NCBI GenBank assembly: GCA_041748175.1
Contig: JBGTDU010000156.1
Span: 1 to 32,535, forward strand
Source: JAHEJB01 sp041748175
GTDB taxonomy: Bacteria; Bacteroidota; Rhodothermia; Rhodothermales; Rubricoccaceae
DNA: 32,535 bases
Direction of reading: 5' to 3'
The notes beneath the pieces were generated by a model. The model was given only the letters and a program-made list of their open reading frames with translations, ran no database searches and was not told where the DNA came from. The translations under genes were made by a program, and so were the position numbers. Positions 23,948 to 32,475 of this stretch are shown one piece after another (positions within the stretch are counted from its first letter, which is position 1; every line of letters begins with the position of its first letter).

Positions 23948-24025
23948 GAAGCTGATTTCGGATTTCGGATTAATCTATATCGGATAGGGGTCAGCGGATA
24001 TCGGGTGTCGAAATATCGGGATCTG
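23948..24025. repeat. Second degenerate 'gatttcgg' tract
   Basis: Units such as gatttcgg, gatttcgg, gattaatc, tatcggat, gatatcggg and aatatcggg follow the truncated tesB start. This mirrors the tract at 19712-19800 that follows the intact tesB start in the same orientation. The unit phase and spacing are looser here. Together with the tesB fragment it gives a direct repeat flanking about 4.2 kb. Confidence 0.55.
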
Positions 24026-24215
24026 GTTGCCGCGCAGACATATAGCTGACAATTGGCTAGGCCTTGCCGTCAAACTAATACTACCAACTACTAACTACCC
24101 TCCCACACTCCATTTCAATGGCAGGGAGGTTCCGCGGCAGGCTGAATACATTCAATGTTAAGATGGAAACACTGCGCAGATAACCTCACTTGTGTTCCCT
24201 ATTCGCTGGTCAATA
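24026..24215. other. Non-coding AT-richer stretch with an imperfect hairpin
   Basis: No gene is seen. It holds short reiterated 'actac/aacta' units (about 24077-24098). An interrupted hairpin has outer arms cctccc/gggagg (24099-24104 and 24124-24129) and inner arms ccat/atgg. It lies downstream of the minus-strand gene ending at 24216 and could aid termination, although no T-run follows. Confidence 0.35.
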
Positions 24216-24905
24216 TTATCGAACCAACTTTCTAGCCAATCTTTCATCGCTTGGCGAAAAGCTGAATACTGCCGCGATGTCTTCAGCGGAAACTCCCTGA
24301 GCAAGCCATATTGCAACTTGAGCGGCTATCGTTATGTCTTCTTCAGGATATTCGCGGGCGTGTTGCTCAATTCTGGAAGCAACCTCTTCCAAGATACTTG
24401 GCAAGGTACCAACCGAAAATCCGTCGCCACGTGACGGATTTTCCTTTTCGAAGTCAGTACAATATGCAACCAGAAGCACTGACTCGCTAGCCTCATTTTC
24501 TAGCGTGATAAATGACTTGCTACCTTCCGTATAGTAACGCCCGCCAGCTAATAACACTTCGGTAGCTACCATATTCTGACCAGATCTATTCTCATTTCTG
24601 AGGTAGATAGGACGTGAGAGATGGATACTGATGTTCTTCTGCCGGCCAGTCAGGTTAGTCAGAACCCCTTCAATGGCGGAACCAGACGAGTTCCCATTTC
24701 CGCGCATAGATGAAAGTCGAACGCCTCCCGCGGCCAACTCCGCATTAAGCTCAGTTACTCGCGTTTGTGCCGCGACAAGTGGACTAATACTCCATGGTAA
24801 AACAGTTGCGAGCAAACCAAAGAACGCAAGGGTGCGAAACAACGTAACTGCCGCCGAGCTATGTCTTGTTCTGTGCATTGCCGAACTTTTGTGGTTGATT
24901 CCCAC
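24216..24905 (-). CDS. Exported protein of unknown function; possible thioester-domain-like motif
   Basis: A 229-residue orphan that I do not recognise by name. An N-terminal hydrophobic segment (about 20-46, ending 'LVAAQ') looks like a signal peptide or anchor; ATG 24878 (residue 10) is an alternative start. A beta-rich middle part ('GVLTNLTGRQKNISIHLSRP', 'GQNMVATEVLL') ends in 'VLLVAYCTDFEKENPSRGDG' with the protein's only cysteine, Cys149. A helical end carries 'ITIAAQVAIWLAQGVSAEDI' with Gln196. Paired YC.D and Q.AIW motifs recall thioester domains, but the Cys-Gln spacing (47) is short. The gene is clearly AT-richer than its neighbours, hinting at transfer. Confidence 0.65.
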   Translation of the reverse strand: MGINHKSSAMHRTRHSSAAVTLFRTLAFFGLLATVLPWSISPLVAAQTRVTELNAELAAGGVRLSSMRGNGNSSGSAIEGVLTNLTGRQKNISIHLSRPIYLRNENRSGQNMVATEVLLAGGRYYTEGSKSFITLENEASESVLLVAYCTDFEKENPSRGDGFSVGTLPSILEEVASRIEQHAREYPEEDITIAAQVAIWLAQGVSAEDIAAVFSFSPSDERLARKLVR

Positions 24906-24968
24906 AAATGATACTCTCCTGGCCTCTAAAATGAAAGTGCGAAGTTACAGTGGGCTTGCAAAATTACA

Positions 24969-27900
24969 TTACTGCTCACACGCACAATGTGCGCCTTCGT
25001 AGGTAACCCCATCTCGCCAGACCGAAGCATCCGAAGCACCATCCCGCTCGAACCAGAATGTCGGCCGCTCGACGGCTTCGGGAGCGATCTGGTTCATCGT
25101 CATCGCGTCGTAGAGGCGGCCGTTCGCCATCACCTGGGTAATGGACGTTGAGTTGCGGAGGTCGTCCAGCGGGTTTTCGGAGAGGATCATCAGGTCAGCC
25201 AGCTTGCCCTCTTCGATTGAGCCCAGTTCGTGATCCATGCCGATATAGTACGCGCCATTGAGCGTGGCTGCACGGATGGCTTCGAGCGGCGACATCCCGC
25301 CCTGCCCGAACATCCACAGCTCCCAGTGCGCACCGAGCCCTTGCATCTGGCCATGCGCGCCAAGATTCACCCGCACACCGCGATCGGCCAGCCTCTTTGC
25401 AGACTCGGCCAGCGTGATGTGCCAGTATTCGTCGTCAGGTGCAAGCGTGCTTCTGCGCGAGCGGCTATCCACGATGCCACGGGGTGTGAAATTGAGGAGC
25501 CGGTTGTCTTCCCAGACATTCGTGTGGCCGAACCAGTAGTTCTCGCCCCAGAGTCCGCCGTAGCCCACCACGAGCGTCGGGGTGTAACCCACGTCCGTTG
25601 CGGCCCACATCGAGAGCACATCGTTGTAGAGCGGCGCGACGGGAATCGCGTGCTCGATACCCGAGTGCCCGTCGATGACCTGGTTGATGTTGTGGAAGAA
25701 CGTCGAGCCGCCTTCAGGGACGACCAGCATCCCCAACTCGCGGGCCGCCTGCAAGACCTGCTGTCGCTGATCTCGGCGAGGCTGGTTGTAGCTCTTGACG
25801 GAGAACGCGCCTACCGCCCGAAGCCTGCGGAGGTGGCTGCGGGCGTCGTCCAGCGAATTTATCGTCGCCCGAAAATCGCCGTCCGCGCCGTAGAGGATCG
25901 TGCCCGTCGAGAACACGCGCGGCCCAACGACCTCGCCCGCCTTGATGAGTTCGGACAGGCTGAAAACCGTTTCTGTGTCCGCCGATGGGTCATGCATGGT
26001 CGTTACCCCATACGCGAGATTGGCGTAGTGGTACCAGTTGGCGTGCGGCAGCGGCCCGCCGAAAAAGTGCCCGCCGTGCGCGTGGACGTCCACAATCCCC
26101 GGCATAATCGTTTGGCCGCTGACATCGATCATGTTCGCACCCGATGGAACGGAAACGCTGCTCCTCGCCCCGACCGCAACAATCCGGTTGCCCTCCACGA
26201 CGACCGTCCCATCTTCGATCACCTCGTCACCGTTCATTGTGATGATGCGCGCGCCGACGAGCGCAACGGTAGCGGAGGGCTCGTCGAACGGCAACGCCAT
26301 TCCAATCATGACGCCGACAGAATCCGGCTCGGGCATTTCACCGCCATCTGCGTTTGGAAGAAAAGCGAAGGCCTCCTCAAGCCGCCGCGTGTAAACCTCC
26401 GGCCCGATCATCCACCGCAATGCACGTCCGTTTTCAACCCACTGTAGCTCCGTCCCTGCATCGCGACTGACGCGCGTTACCGGGATCGCTGTCATGTCCT
26501 TGCTGATCTCAATCGCTCCGCCTGTCATCGGAAACGGCGCGATGTAGACGTTGAAGGCTTCGGTGAACGCGAGCCACTCGCCGTCGGGGCTCGGAACGAC
26601 GCTGGTCGGATACTTCATCGTGAAGTGCTCGCGTAAGTCGCCGCCGTGGATGTCGACGCTGTTGTAGTGTTTTTCCAATCCACCGCCCGTTTGGAAGAAG
26701 ACGCGCTCGCCGTCTGCTGAGAAACGGGGTTCATCACCGCCATCGCGGATCTTGGTCACCTCGCGGCCACGGGCGTCCATGATGTATAGTCCCGTTTCGA
26801 CACCATAGAGCGGCCCGCGTAGGCCATTCCCGGATTCGCGGTCGAAGACAATCTGCCCACCATCGGGCGAAAAGCGGGGCGTGAAGTAATGCCCTGGCTC
26901 ACTCGTAAGAGTTCGGACATCGCCTCCGTCCAACGTTATGGAACGAATCGAACCATATTCGTCGTCATCGAATGTGGTGTAGACAATGGTTCGCCCATCC
27001 GGCGCGAAGGAAGGATCGTACTCGAAATGATCGTTCTGGTTGGTCATTCTCATCACCTCCCCATCGGGCCAGGCCATCTTCCAGAGGTAGCCGACGGCAT
27101 GGAAGACGACCGTGCTGCCATCGGGTGAGGTCGCCATGTCGCGCATCATGCGGACGGTAAACCGTTCAGGCGCAGTTTCCTGCTGCGAGCGCACCGCTTC
27201 CGTAACGGCTATTTCCACATCGGCCGAGAAGGGGATCTCCGTGGCCTGGCCGGTTTCAATGTCGATCCGATGCAGTCCTCCCTCCGCCCACAGGACAACC
27301 GCCGATCCATCCGGCATCCACTGAAAGTTTGGGTAAACGCCAAAAATTGCCCACGTCTCCTGCTGGTCCGGGCTGAGGCCATCATATACAGGCCGTTCTG
27401 CCCCGGTCTCGATATCGTAGAGAAACAGAACCGACATGTTGCGGACGCGGCGAACGAACGAGATTTGTCGTCCATCCGGGCTAGGCTGAGGCCTGGCCGC
27501 GCCGCCCGGCCCACCGATGATGGTTTCGAGTTCGCCCGTCTCTCGATCAAATCGGCGAATGGCGTAGATACCCGAATTCGGATCTTTGTTGTACTGAAAG
27601 TTGGGGCCTTCCGTGAGGTCTTCCGAGTAGTACACAAAGCGTCCATCGGGGCTGACGGCAGGTTCGCCGGCATCCTGTTGGTCGTTGCGCCTCTCGACAA
27701 GCCGGAGGCCATCGCCACCGGAACGGTGGTAGAGCCACATCTCGCCCGCGCCGAGTGATCGGCCGCTTGTGAAGTGCTTGCGCGCGATGAGGTACTCGCC
27801 ATCGGGCGTCCACACCGCGTTGTTGAGGAGCCGGAAATCCTCGTCCGTCACCTGCAGCGGATTGGCGCCATCCCGATCCATAATCCAGATGTTGTCGCCG

Positions 27901-28241
27901 CCGGAGCGGTCGGACGTGAAGCTTATGTGTCGGCCGCTCGGCGAGAACCTCGGCTGGATGTCAAACGCTGGCCCTGATGTGATACGCCTTGCCGTGCCTC
28001 CTTCGATGGGGAGGACGTACAAATCGCCAAGCAGGTCGAACACAATCTGTGAACCATCCGGGCTTACATCGAGGTTCATCCACGTGCCTTCCGTGGTCGT
28101 GAACGCAAGGGTTTCTGTAGGGCCGTGTGCCGCGTTGACGTCCCACTTCGCTCCCTCTTCCTGGGCGTAAAGGGTGATGGGAATGAACGCGGTCAGGGCG
28201 ATGGCAAGGAGGAAACGCACGGCGTTGATGGGTTGGTTCAC
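24969..28241 (-). CDS. TolB-type beta-propeller / amidohydrolase fusion, exported
   Basis: A 1090-residue protein starting at GTG 28241 with a signal peptide (residues 1-26, 'ITLYAQ'). Residues about 45-640 hold repeated PD40/TolB propeller blades such as 'VSPDGSQIVFDLLGDLYVL', 'FSPSGRHISFTSDRSG' and 'SPDGRQISFV'. From about 665 an amidohydrolase (imidazolonepropionase-like) domain follows: 'IVDVHAHGG' (HxH metal motif, about 714), 'FSVKSYNQP' (likely carboxylated Lys), 'GIEHAIPV', 'NLGAHGQMQG', and the C-terminal 'LGSIEEGKLADLMIL'. Such fusions are common in Rhodothermota and Gemmatimonadota-like genomes; the substrate is unknown, possibly a peptide or cyclic amide in the periplasm. It stands alone, 63 bases downstream of no visible promoter for the next gene. 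Confidence 0.92.
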   Translation of the reverse strand: MNQPINAVRFLLAIALTAFIPITLYAQEEGAKWDVNAAHGPTETLAFTTTEGTWMNLDVSPDGSQIVFDLLGDLYVLPIEGGTARRITSGPAFDIQPRFSPSGRHISFTSDRSGGDNIWIMDRDGANPLQVTDEDFRLLNNAVWTPDGEYLIARKHFTSGRSLGAGEMWLYHRSGGDGLRLVERRNDQQDAGEPAVSPDGRFVYYSEDLTEGPNFQYNKDPNSGIYAIRRFDRETGELETIIGGPGGAARPQPSPDGRQISFVRRVRNMSVLFLYDIETGAERPVYDGLSPDQQETWAIFGVYPNFQWMPDGSAVVLWAEGGLHRIDIETGQATEIPFSADVEIAVTEAVRSQQETAPERFTVRMMRDMATSPDGSTVVFHAVGYLWKMAWPDGEVMRMTNQNDHFEYDPSFAPDGRTIVYTTFDDDEYGSIRSITLDGGDVRTLTSEPGHYFTPRFSPDGGQIVFDRESGNGLRGPLYGVETGLYIMDARGREVTKIRDGGDEPRFSADGERVFFQTGGGLEKHYNSVDIHGGDLREHFTMKYPTSVVPSPDGEWLAFTEAFNVYIAPFPMTGGAIEISKDMTAIPVTRVSRDAGTELQWVENGRALRWMIGPEVYTRRLEEAFAFLPNADGGEMPEPDSVGVMIGMALPFDEPSATVALVGARIITMNGDEVIEDGTVVVEGNRIVAVGARSSVSVPSGANMIDVSGQTIMPGIVDVHAHGGHFFGGPLPHANWYHYANLAYGVTTMHDPSADTETVFSLSELIKAGEVVGPRVFSTGTILYGADGDFRATINSLDDARSHLRRLRAVGAFSVKSYNQPRRDQRQQVLQAARELGMLVVPEGGSTFFHNINQVIDGHSGIEHAIPVAPLYNDVLSMWAATDVGYTPTLVVGYGGLWGENYWFGHTNVWEDNRLLNFTPRGIVDSRSRRSTLAPDDEYWHITLAESAKRLADRGVRVNLGAHGQMQGLGAHWELWMFGQGGMSPLEAIRAATLNGAYYIGMDHELGSIEEGKLADLMILSENPLDDLRNSTSITQVMANGRLYDAMTMNQIAPEAVERPTFWFERDGASDASVWRDGVTYEGAHCACEQ

Positions 28242-28301
28242 GTTGCCAAGAAAATAGCCGCCCTGGCGCTCTCAGGCCGGGAAAGAGGATTTGTCGAAGG
28301 T

Positions 28302-28320
28302 TTGCCGGATTTACCGGCAA
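28302..28320. other. Hairpin in divergent region upstream of amidohydrolase
   Basis: A perfect 7-bp stem ttgccgg / ccggcaa with a 5-base loop lies 61 bases upstream of the amidohydrolase start and 150 bases before the acidic lipoprotein start. It may be a regulatory dyad for either gene. A ttgacg ... tatttt pair follows at about 28326-28352 on the plus strand, a weak promoter-like match with a short 15-base spacer. Confidence 0.3.
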
Positions 28321-28470
28321 GGCACTTGACGGCCTTCGCGAGATTGTATTTTGCGCCGTTCAGCTCTGGCCGAGGCAGGATCCCCCGCATTTCCTCGACC
28401 ATGGCTTCCTGACTACTCACTCACCCAACTTAGGCTCTGCGCGGCTCCGGCTGCAGGAGCACCGAACAAT

Positions 28471-28785
28471 ATGAAAAAGCTTCTTGTCTTTACGTTCGCT
28501 TTTGCAGTGCTCGGCCTCGCCGCCTGCGGCTCCGAGACCACCGACGCCACTGACGATGCAACCATGGATGAAATGACCCCGACCGAAGAGGTCATGGACG
28601 ATTCCACAGCTGCCGATATGATGGAAGATGCCGAAGGCATGATGGACGACGCCACCGGTGCCATGGACGAAGCCACCGACGCAATGGGCGACGCTGCTGA
28701 CGCGATGGAAGAGGCCGCCGGTGATGCAGCCGACGCCGCTCACGACGCCGCCGACGCTGCCGGTGAAGTGGTTGACGGCCAGTAA
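28471..28785 (+). CDS. Small acidic Ala/Asp-rich lipoprotein
   Basis: A 104-residue lipoprotein with leader 'MKKLLVFTFAFAVLGLAAC' (lipidated Cys19). The start ATG 28471 is chosen over an upstream in-frame ATG because the signal peptide starts here and an aggag lies about 11 bases upstream. The mature part is a run of 'DDAT', 'DAMxDAAD' and 'AADAA' units, strongly acidic, Met-rich at first and Ala-rich at the end, with no lysine after the leader. It should form one amphipathic helix. No enzymatic function is expected; it may be a periplasmic or surface spacer, or a stress-induced small lipoprotein. A strong terminator follows at 28813. Confidence 0.85.
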   Translation: MKKLLVFTFAFAVLGLAACGSETTDATDDATMDEMTPTEEVMDDSTAADMMEDAEGMMDDATGAMDEATDAMGDAADAMEEAAGDAADAAHDAADAAGEVVDGQ

Positions 28786-28812
28786 ATCTCAGCGACTTCG
28801 AATACGTACAAG

Positions 28813-28851
28813 GGTCGGTTCGCCATAGGGTGAGCCGACCTTTTCGTTTTT
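28813..28851 (+). terminator. Rho-independent terminator after the acidic lipoprotein
   Basis: A 12-bp stem (28813-28824 with 28829-28840, two G-T wobbles) around a 4-base loop atag is followed by ttttcgttttt. It lies 28 bases after the lipoprotein stop and 29 bases before tRNA-Leu, separating the two transcripts. Confidence 0.92.
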
Positions 28852-28879
28852 GGCGTGCGCCGTATCTTGCGCGTCCGCT

Positions 28880-28963
28880 GCCCAGATGGCGGAATTGGTA
28901 GACGCAGCAGATTCAAAATCTGCCGCCCGCAAGGGTGTGGGGGTTCGAGTCCCCCTCTGGGCA
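28880..28963 (+). tRNA. tRNA-Leu (anticodon CAA)
   Basis: An 84-base class II tRNA. The acceptor stem gcccaga (28880-28886) pairs with tctgggc (28956-28962), with discriminator A at 28963. The D-arm has 'tggcggaattggtagacgc', the anticodon stem gcaga/tctgc encloses loop ttcaaaa with anticodon CAA, and there is a long variable arm and a T-loop 'ggttcgagtcc'. It reads UUG codons. CCA is not encoded. No repeat of its 3' end was seen elsewhere in the window, so there is no sign of an integrated element using it. Confidence 0.97.
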
Positions 28964-29215
28964 CAGGCGATTAATCCGGTTGCGAGGGTTGTAGCGCAAC
29001 GTGTGGGAATCGCCTCAGACCCGCCTGGACTTCGGGATCGATGAGAAGCACGGCGTATCAGTCGGCAGGGAGCTTGGCCACGACGCTCAATGTCTTGATG
29101 ACTGCATGGACTGGCCTAACATTGACGCTGTTCAATGGCGCGATGCGCTGCCTGCGCGTGACGTAGCGCACCGGAAAACCATTTGTCCAGCGACGTTTCG
29201 GGAGGATTCACTACC
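28964..29215 (+). other. Intergenic stretch after tRNA-Leu, no gene seen
   Basis: About 250 bases without a convincing coding frame. Short open frames cross it but lack a ribosome-binding site or recognisable protein features. The only clear signal is ggagg at 29201, used by the next gene. Confidence 0.4.
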
Positions 29216-29644
29216 GTGACGGCTCCCCGTCGGCCCCCTGTTTTCTGCCGGAAACCCACCACCGCCATGGCTATCCTCTTCAGTCCCGCTACAACCCCGC
29301 CTGCCCCGGACGCTCACTGCGCTAACATTCAACGAGCCCGGGAACTCCTCCAAAGCCTCACGATGGAATCCTACCGGTTCTTTGCCACCCCCGATGGGCC
29401 GATCATTCGACCCGCAGGAGCCTACCCAAAGTTGCGACCGTCAGATTATGCCAGTGATGATGCTCGCGATCTCCAGGAAATCCTCATGACGAGCGATGAT
29501 GTCCACGCGCTCGTCAACATGGCATCGAATCTGGGCTTTTCGCTCCATCTGCTGGACGTGACTTTTGGCGGCGAAGTGGTCTTTGCCAAAGAAAAACCGG
29601 GTGTGCTGTTCGGCGATGTCGACCATGTGACGGCGAAATTGTAG
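29216..29644 (+). CDS. Small hypothetical protein
   Basis: A frame of 142 residues from GTG 29216, chosen because gggagga lies about 10 bases upstream; ATG 29267 and ATG 29360 are alternatives. The N-terminal 35 residues are Pro/Arg/Thr-rich and poorly protein-like. The rest reads as a small soluble alpha/beta domain: 'IQRARELLQSLTMESYRFF', 'DARDLQEILMTSDDVHALVN', 'LGFSLHLLDVTFGGEVVFAKEKPG'. I do not recognise the family and no catalytic motif is evident. It precedes the sugar dehydrogenase gene by 84 bases. Confidence 0.5.
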   Translation: MTAPRRPPVFCRKPTTAMAILFSPATTPPAPDAHCANIQRARELLQSLTMESYRFFATPDGPIIRPAGAYPKLRPSDYASDDARDLQEILMTSDDVHALVNMASNLGFSLHLLDVTFGGEVVFAKEKPGVLFGDVDHVTAKL

Positions 29645-29728
29645 ATCGCGTCGGAGACTTCAGCGTTCTTTCGAACCGCGCCCGAGCAGGCGGCGTAAAC
29701 CTGGGGCACAATCGGACGAGATCGCGAT

Positions 29729-30934
29729 ATGAAATTTCCTGCGCATGGCATGGCACCGAACCCTGCGCCGCTCGTCGGCCGGGCCACGCTCGTTCTGGCA
29801 TTGGCAGCCGTTCCGCTTCTGGGCGGATGCCAAACGGCGGGTTTCACACCTCCGAAAGTGGCGGCCTCGAATTGCTTGGACGTTGACGAAGGCCATGGGC
29901 CGAGCGGTTTGGTTGACGTGTCGGCAGAGATCGTGGTGACTGGGCTGGAAGTGCCATGGGGGCTAGCATTCCTCCCCGACGGCGACATGCTGGTAACAGA
30001 ACGTGTTGGCAGACTGCGTCTGGTGCGAGGTGGCGAACTCGTCCGTGAGCCGGTTGCGGTGATGGACGACTCCGACACGGCGGAAGGCGGCCTGCTAGGC
30101 ATCGCTCTGCATCCCGAGTTCGAGACCAATCGGGAGTTTTTCCTCTACCGAACGGTCCATCCCGATCGGGGCTCGCCGAGAAATCGCGTCGAGCGCTGGC
30201 GGATGAATGAGAACGGCGTGGAAGCCGCACCGGTCGGAGTATTGTTGGACAATATTCCCGCGGCCACTTTCCACAATGGCGGTCGTGTGGGCATAGGCCC
30301 TGATGGCATGCTCTACGTCGGCACGGGCGACGCTCGGGATCCGGACAACGCGCAGGATCCCGAAAGCCTGGCGGGAAAGCTGCTGCGGATCCGGCCAGAT
30401 GGCTCGATCCCCGACGACAACCCGATTCCGGGAAGCCCGATCTACCTTCAGGGCATCCGCAACCTGCAGGCCTTCGCATGGCCGAACGACTCGACACTCT
30501 GGCTGGCCGACCACGGTCCTTCGGGGGAGCTTGGGCGGCGGGGACATGACGAAGTGAGTGTCGCCCGAGCCGGAGATAATCTTGGCTGGCCCTCGATCTA
30601 CGGCTGTGAGGGTTCCCCCGGCCTGATCTCTCCGTCGATTACCTGGTCCAACGCAACGCCTCCTGGCGGCGCTGCCATTTACACCGGCGACGCCATCCCG
30701 GAATGGACGGGGAGTCTGCTCATCGGGACGCTCGGATCGTCACACTTGCAGCGTGTCGTGCTCGATTCCAGCCAGAGTGTGGCCCAGCACGACGTGTACT
30801 TCCGGCATATCCTTGGCCGAATCCGCGATGTGGTGATGGGCCCCGACGGCCACGTTTACATCACCACCAGCAACTGCGATGGCCGAGGGAGTTGCCCGAA
30901 TGATGGGGACAGGATCATGAGGATTGTGCGATAG
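29729..30934 (+). CDS. PQQ-dependent sugar dehydrogenase family lipoprotein (sGDH/Asd-like)
   Basis: A 401-residue lipoprotein with lipobox 'LLGGC' (Cys34). The mature part is a six-bladed propeller of the soluble glucose/aldose dehydrogenase family: 'GLEVPWGLAFLPDGDMLVTE', 'GGLLGIALHPEF', 'HNGGRVGIGPDGMLYVGTGD', 'LLRIRPDGSIPDDNP', 'GIRNLQAFAW' (Arg-Asn equivalent to PQQ-contacting residues in the family), 'GDNLGWPSIYGCEGSPG' and 'GRIRDVVMGPDGHVY'. Such enzymes oxidise sugars at the outer membrane or in the periplasm using PQQ and calcium. Two Cys pairs near the end ('YGCEG', 'NCDGRGSCPNDGD') may form disulfides. No PQQ biosynthesis genes are in the window. Confidence 0.9.
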   Translation: MKFPAHGMAPNPAPLVGRATLVLALAAVPLLGGCQTAGFTPPKVAASNCLDVDEGHGPSGLVDVSAEIVVTGLEVPWGLAFLPDGDMLVTERVGRLRLVRGGELVREPVAVMDDSDTAEGGLLGIALHPEFETNREFFLYRTVHPDRGSPRNRVERWRMNENGVEAAPVGVLLDNIPAATFHNGGRVGIGPDGMLYVGTGDARDPDNAQDPESLAGKLLRIRPDGSIPDDNPIPGSPIYLQGIRNLQAFAWPNDSTLWLADHGPSGELGRRGHDEVSVARAGDNLGWPSIYGCEGSPGLISPSITWSNATPPGGAAIYTGDAIPEWTGSLLIGTLGSSHLQRVVLDSSQSVAQHDVYFRHILGRIRDVVMGPDGHVYITTSNCDGRGSCPNDGDRIMRIVR

Positions 30935-31044
30935 GGCACGGTCTGTGACGACCCCTGTCACCCCCGCTCCGTACACTTGCCTCCTGTTTGCGGTAGACGT
31001 TGCCGGTGGGTACCGTAGGCAGCATCTGGCGATTTACTTCCCTC

Positions 31045-32475
31045 ATGGACCTTGCTCCGCTTCTCTTCCTCGCGGTTGGCCTGCTTGTAGGCGGCGGCGT
31101 AGTGTTCCTGATTTTCCGCGTTCGTGGCGATTCGGCGAGGCAGATCGAGGTCTCCTCGCTGAACGAGCGGCTGAGCCAGCGTGAACAGCAACTGGCTGAA
31201 CAGAAGGCCGGCCTTCAAAAAGCAGAGTCCGAACTCCGCAGCGAGCAGGAGCGGGCGTCGGATGCCGAGCGACTCCGCGCTGTAGCCGTTCAACAGATGA
31301 CCGATGGCGAGCGTAGAATCGACGAGCAAAAGAAACTGCTGACCGAGGCCGAAAAGTCCTTCCGCGAAGCGTTCGAGGCGCTTTCCTCCAGGGCACTTCA
31401 AAAGAACAACGAACAGTTTCTGGAACTCGCCAAGGAGACCCTTGCAAAAACGCAGGAACAGGCCAAGGGCGAACTGGAGAAACGGCAAGTGGCCGTGGAC
31501 AACCTCGTCAAGCCGCTCAAGGAGACGATGGACGCCGTCAAGAAGCAGATGGAGACCGTCGAGAAGGACCGGGTTGGCGCTTACGAAGCGCTAAAGGAAC
31601 AGGTCACATCACTCACAAAAACACAGAAGGATCTCGGGACCGAAACGGCGAAACTCGTAACGGCTCTGCGGGCGCCTCAGGTTCGCGGGCGCTGGGGGGA
31701 GATCCAGTTGCGCCGCGTGGTGGAGATGGCGGGGATGGTCAACTACTGCGACTTCGACGAGCAGACGACGCTTCGTTCGGAGGACGGACGGATGCGGCCC
31801 GACATGATCATCCGTCTTCCCAACGAACGGCGGATTGTGGTGGATTCCAAAGCGCCGCTGCAAGCTTACCTCGAAGCGCTCGAGACCGACGACGAAACGC
31901 AACGGCAGAAACAATTGCTGCGCCACGCGAACCAGGTCAAGACACACATCAGGCAACTCGGCGCCAAGTCGTACACGCAGCACCTCGGGTTCACTCCCGA
32001 GTTCATCGTGCTCTTCCTGCCGGGCGAGACGTTCTTCAGTGCAGCGCTCGAACAGGATCCCGGCCTCATTGAGCACGGCGTGGATCAGAACGTGATCCTC
32101 GCCACGCCGACGACGTTGATTGCGCTCCTCAAGGCTGTTCACTACGGTTGGCGGCAAGAAGACCTTACGGAAAACGCGACGAGAATTCAGAAGCTGGGTG
32201 AGGAGCTTCATGACCGCGCACGTGTGATGGCCGAGCATTTCTCCAATGTCGGACGACATCTCAACCAAACTGTTGGTGCATACAACAAGTCAGTGGGCTC
32301 ATTGGAAACACGTGTTCTTTCGTCCGCGCGGAAATTCAAGGAACTTGGAGCGGCAACCGGGAACGAAATTCCCGAACCGCAGGAAGTCACGACAATGGTG
32401 CGCGAGATGAAGGATGGCGAGCAGCTTTCGCTGGAATCGCCGGAAGAGGAGGATGCCCGATTGCTCGGGGCCTGA
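31045..32475 (+). CDS. rmuC: DNA recombination protein RmuC
   Basis: A 476-residue protein starting at ATG 31045; an in-frame start at 31000 would add 15 residues ahead of the membrane segment. One N-terminal membrane helix ('LLFLAVGLLVGGGVVFLIF') is followed by a long coiled coil (about 25-190, Glu/Gln/Lys-rich). The RmuC domain comes next: 'RAPQVRGRWGEIQLRRVVEMAGM', 'RIVVDSKAPLQAYLEAL', 'FTPEFIVLFLPGETFFSAALE' and 'ATPTTLIALLKAVHYGW' (each quoted only in part of the conserved block). RmuC limits DNA inversions at short repeats and has a nuclease-like fold. That is of interest beside the repeat-rich patch, but no direct link is shown. A weak hairpin (32466-32488) overlaps the stop. Confidence 0.93.
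   Translation: MDLAPLLFLAVGLLVGGGVVFLIFRVRGDSARQIEVSSLNERLSQREQQLAEQKAGLQKAESELRSEQERASDAERLRAVAVQQMTDGERRIDEQKKLLTEAEKSFREAFEALSSRALQKNNEQFLELAKETLAKTQEQAKGELEKRQVAVDNLVKPLKETMDAVKKQMETVEKDRVGAYEALKEQVTSLTKTQKDLGTETAKLVTALRAPQVRGRWGEIQLRRVVEMAGMVNYCDFDEQTTLRSEDGRMRPDMIIRLPNERRIVVDSKAPLQAYLEALETDDETQRQKQLLRHANQVKTHIRQLGAKSYTQHLGFTPEFIVLFLPGETFFSAALEQDPGLIEHGVDQNVILATPTTLIALLKAVHYGWRQEDLTENATRIQKLGEELHDRARVMAEHFSNVGRHLNQTVGAYNKSVGSLETRVLSSARKFKELGAATGNEIPEPQEVTTMVREMKDGEQLSLESPEEEDARLLGA

Noticed and set aside
19712..24025. CRISPR array or integron attC sites in the repeat-rich patch
   Set aside because: The repeated units are gene starts and irregular short repeats, with no regular spacers, no cas genes and no integrase.
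25230..26447. Antisense open frame (405 codons) opposite the amidohydrolase
   Set aside because: A GC-rich shadow frame full of Arg/His/Pro; the opposite strand carries clear propeller and HxH motifs.
28238..28420. 60-codon minus-strand frame upstream of the amidohydrolase
   Set aside because: It overlaps the promoter region and a hairpin, and has no protein-like features.
28880..28963. tRNA-Leu as an integration (att) site
   Set aside because: No second copy of the tRNA 3' end and no integrase gene were seen in the window.
29001..29219. 72-codon frame after tRNA-Leu
   Set aside because: No ribosome-binding site, no recognisable motif, and it overlaps the better-supported start of the next gene.
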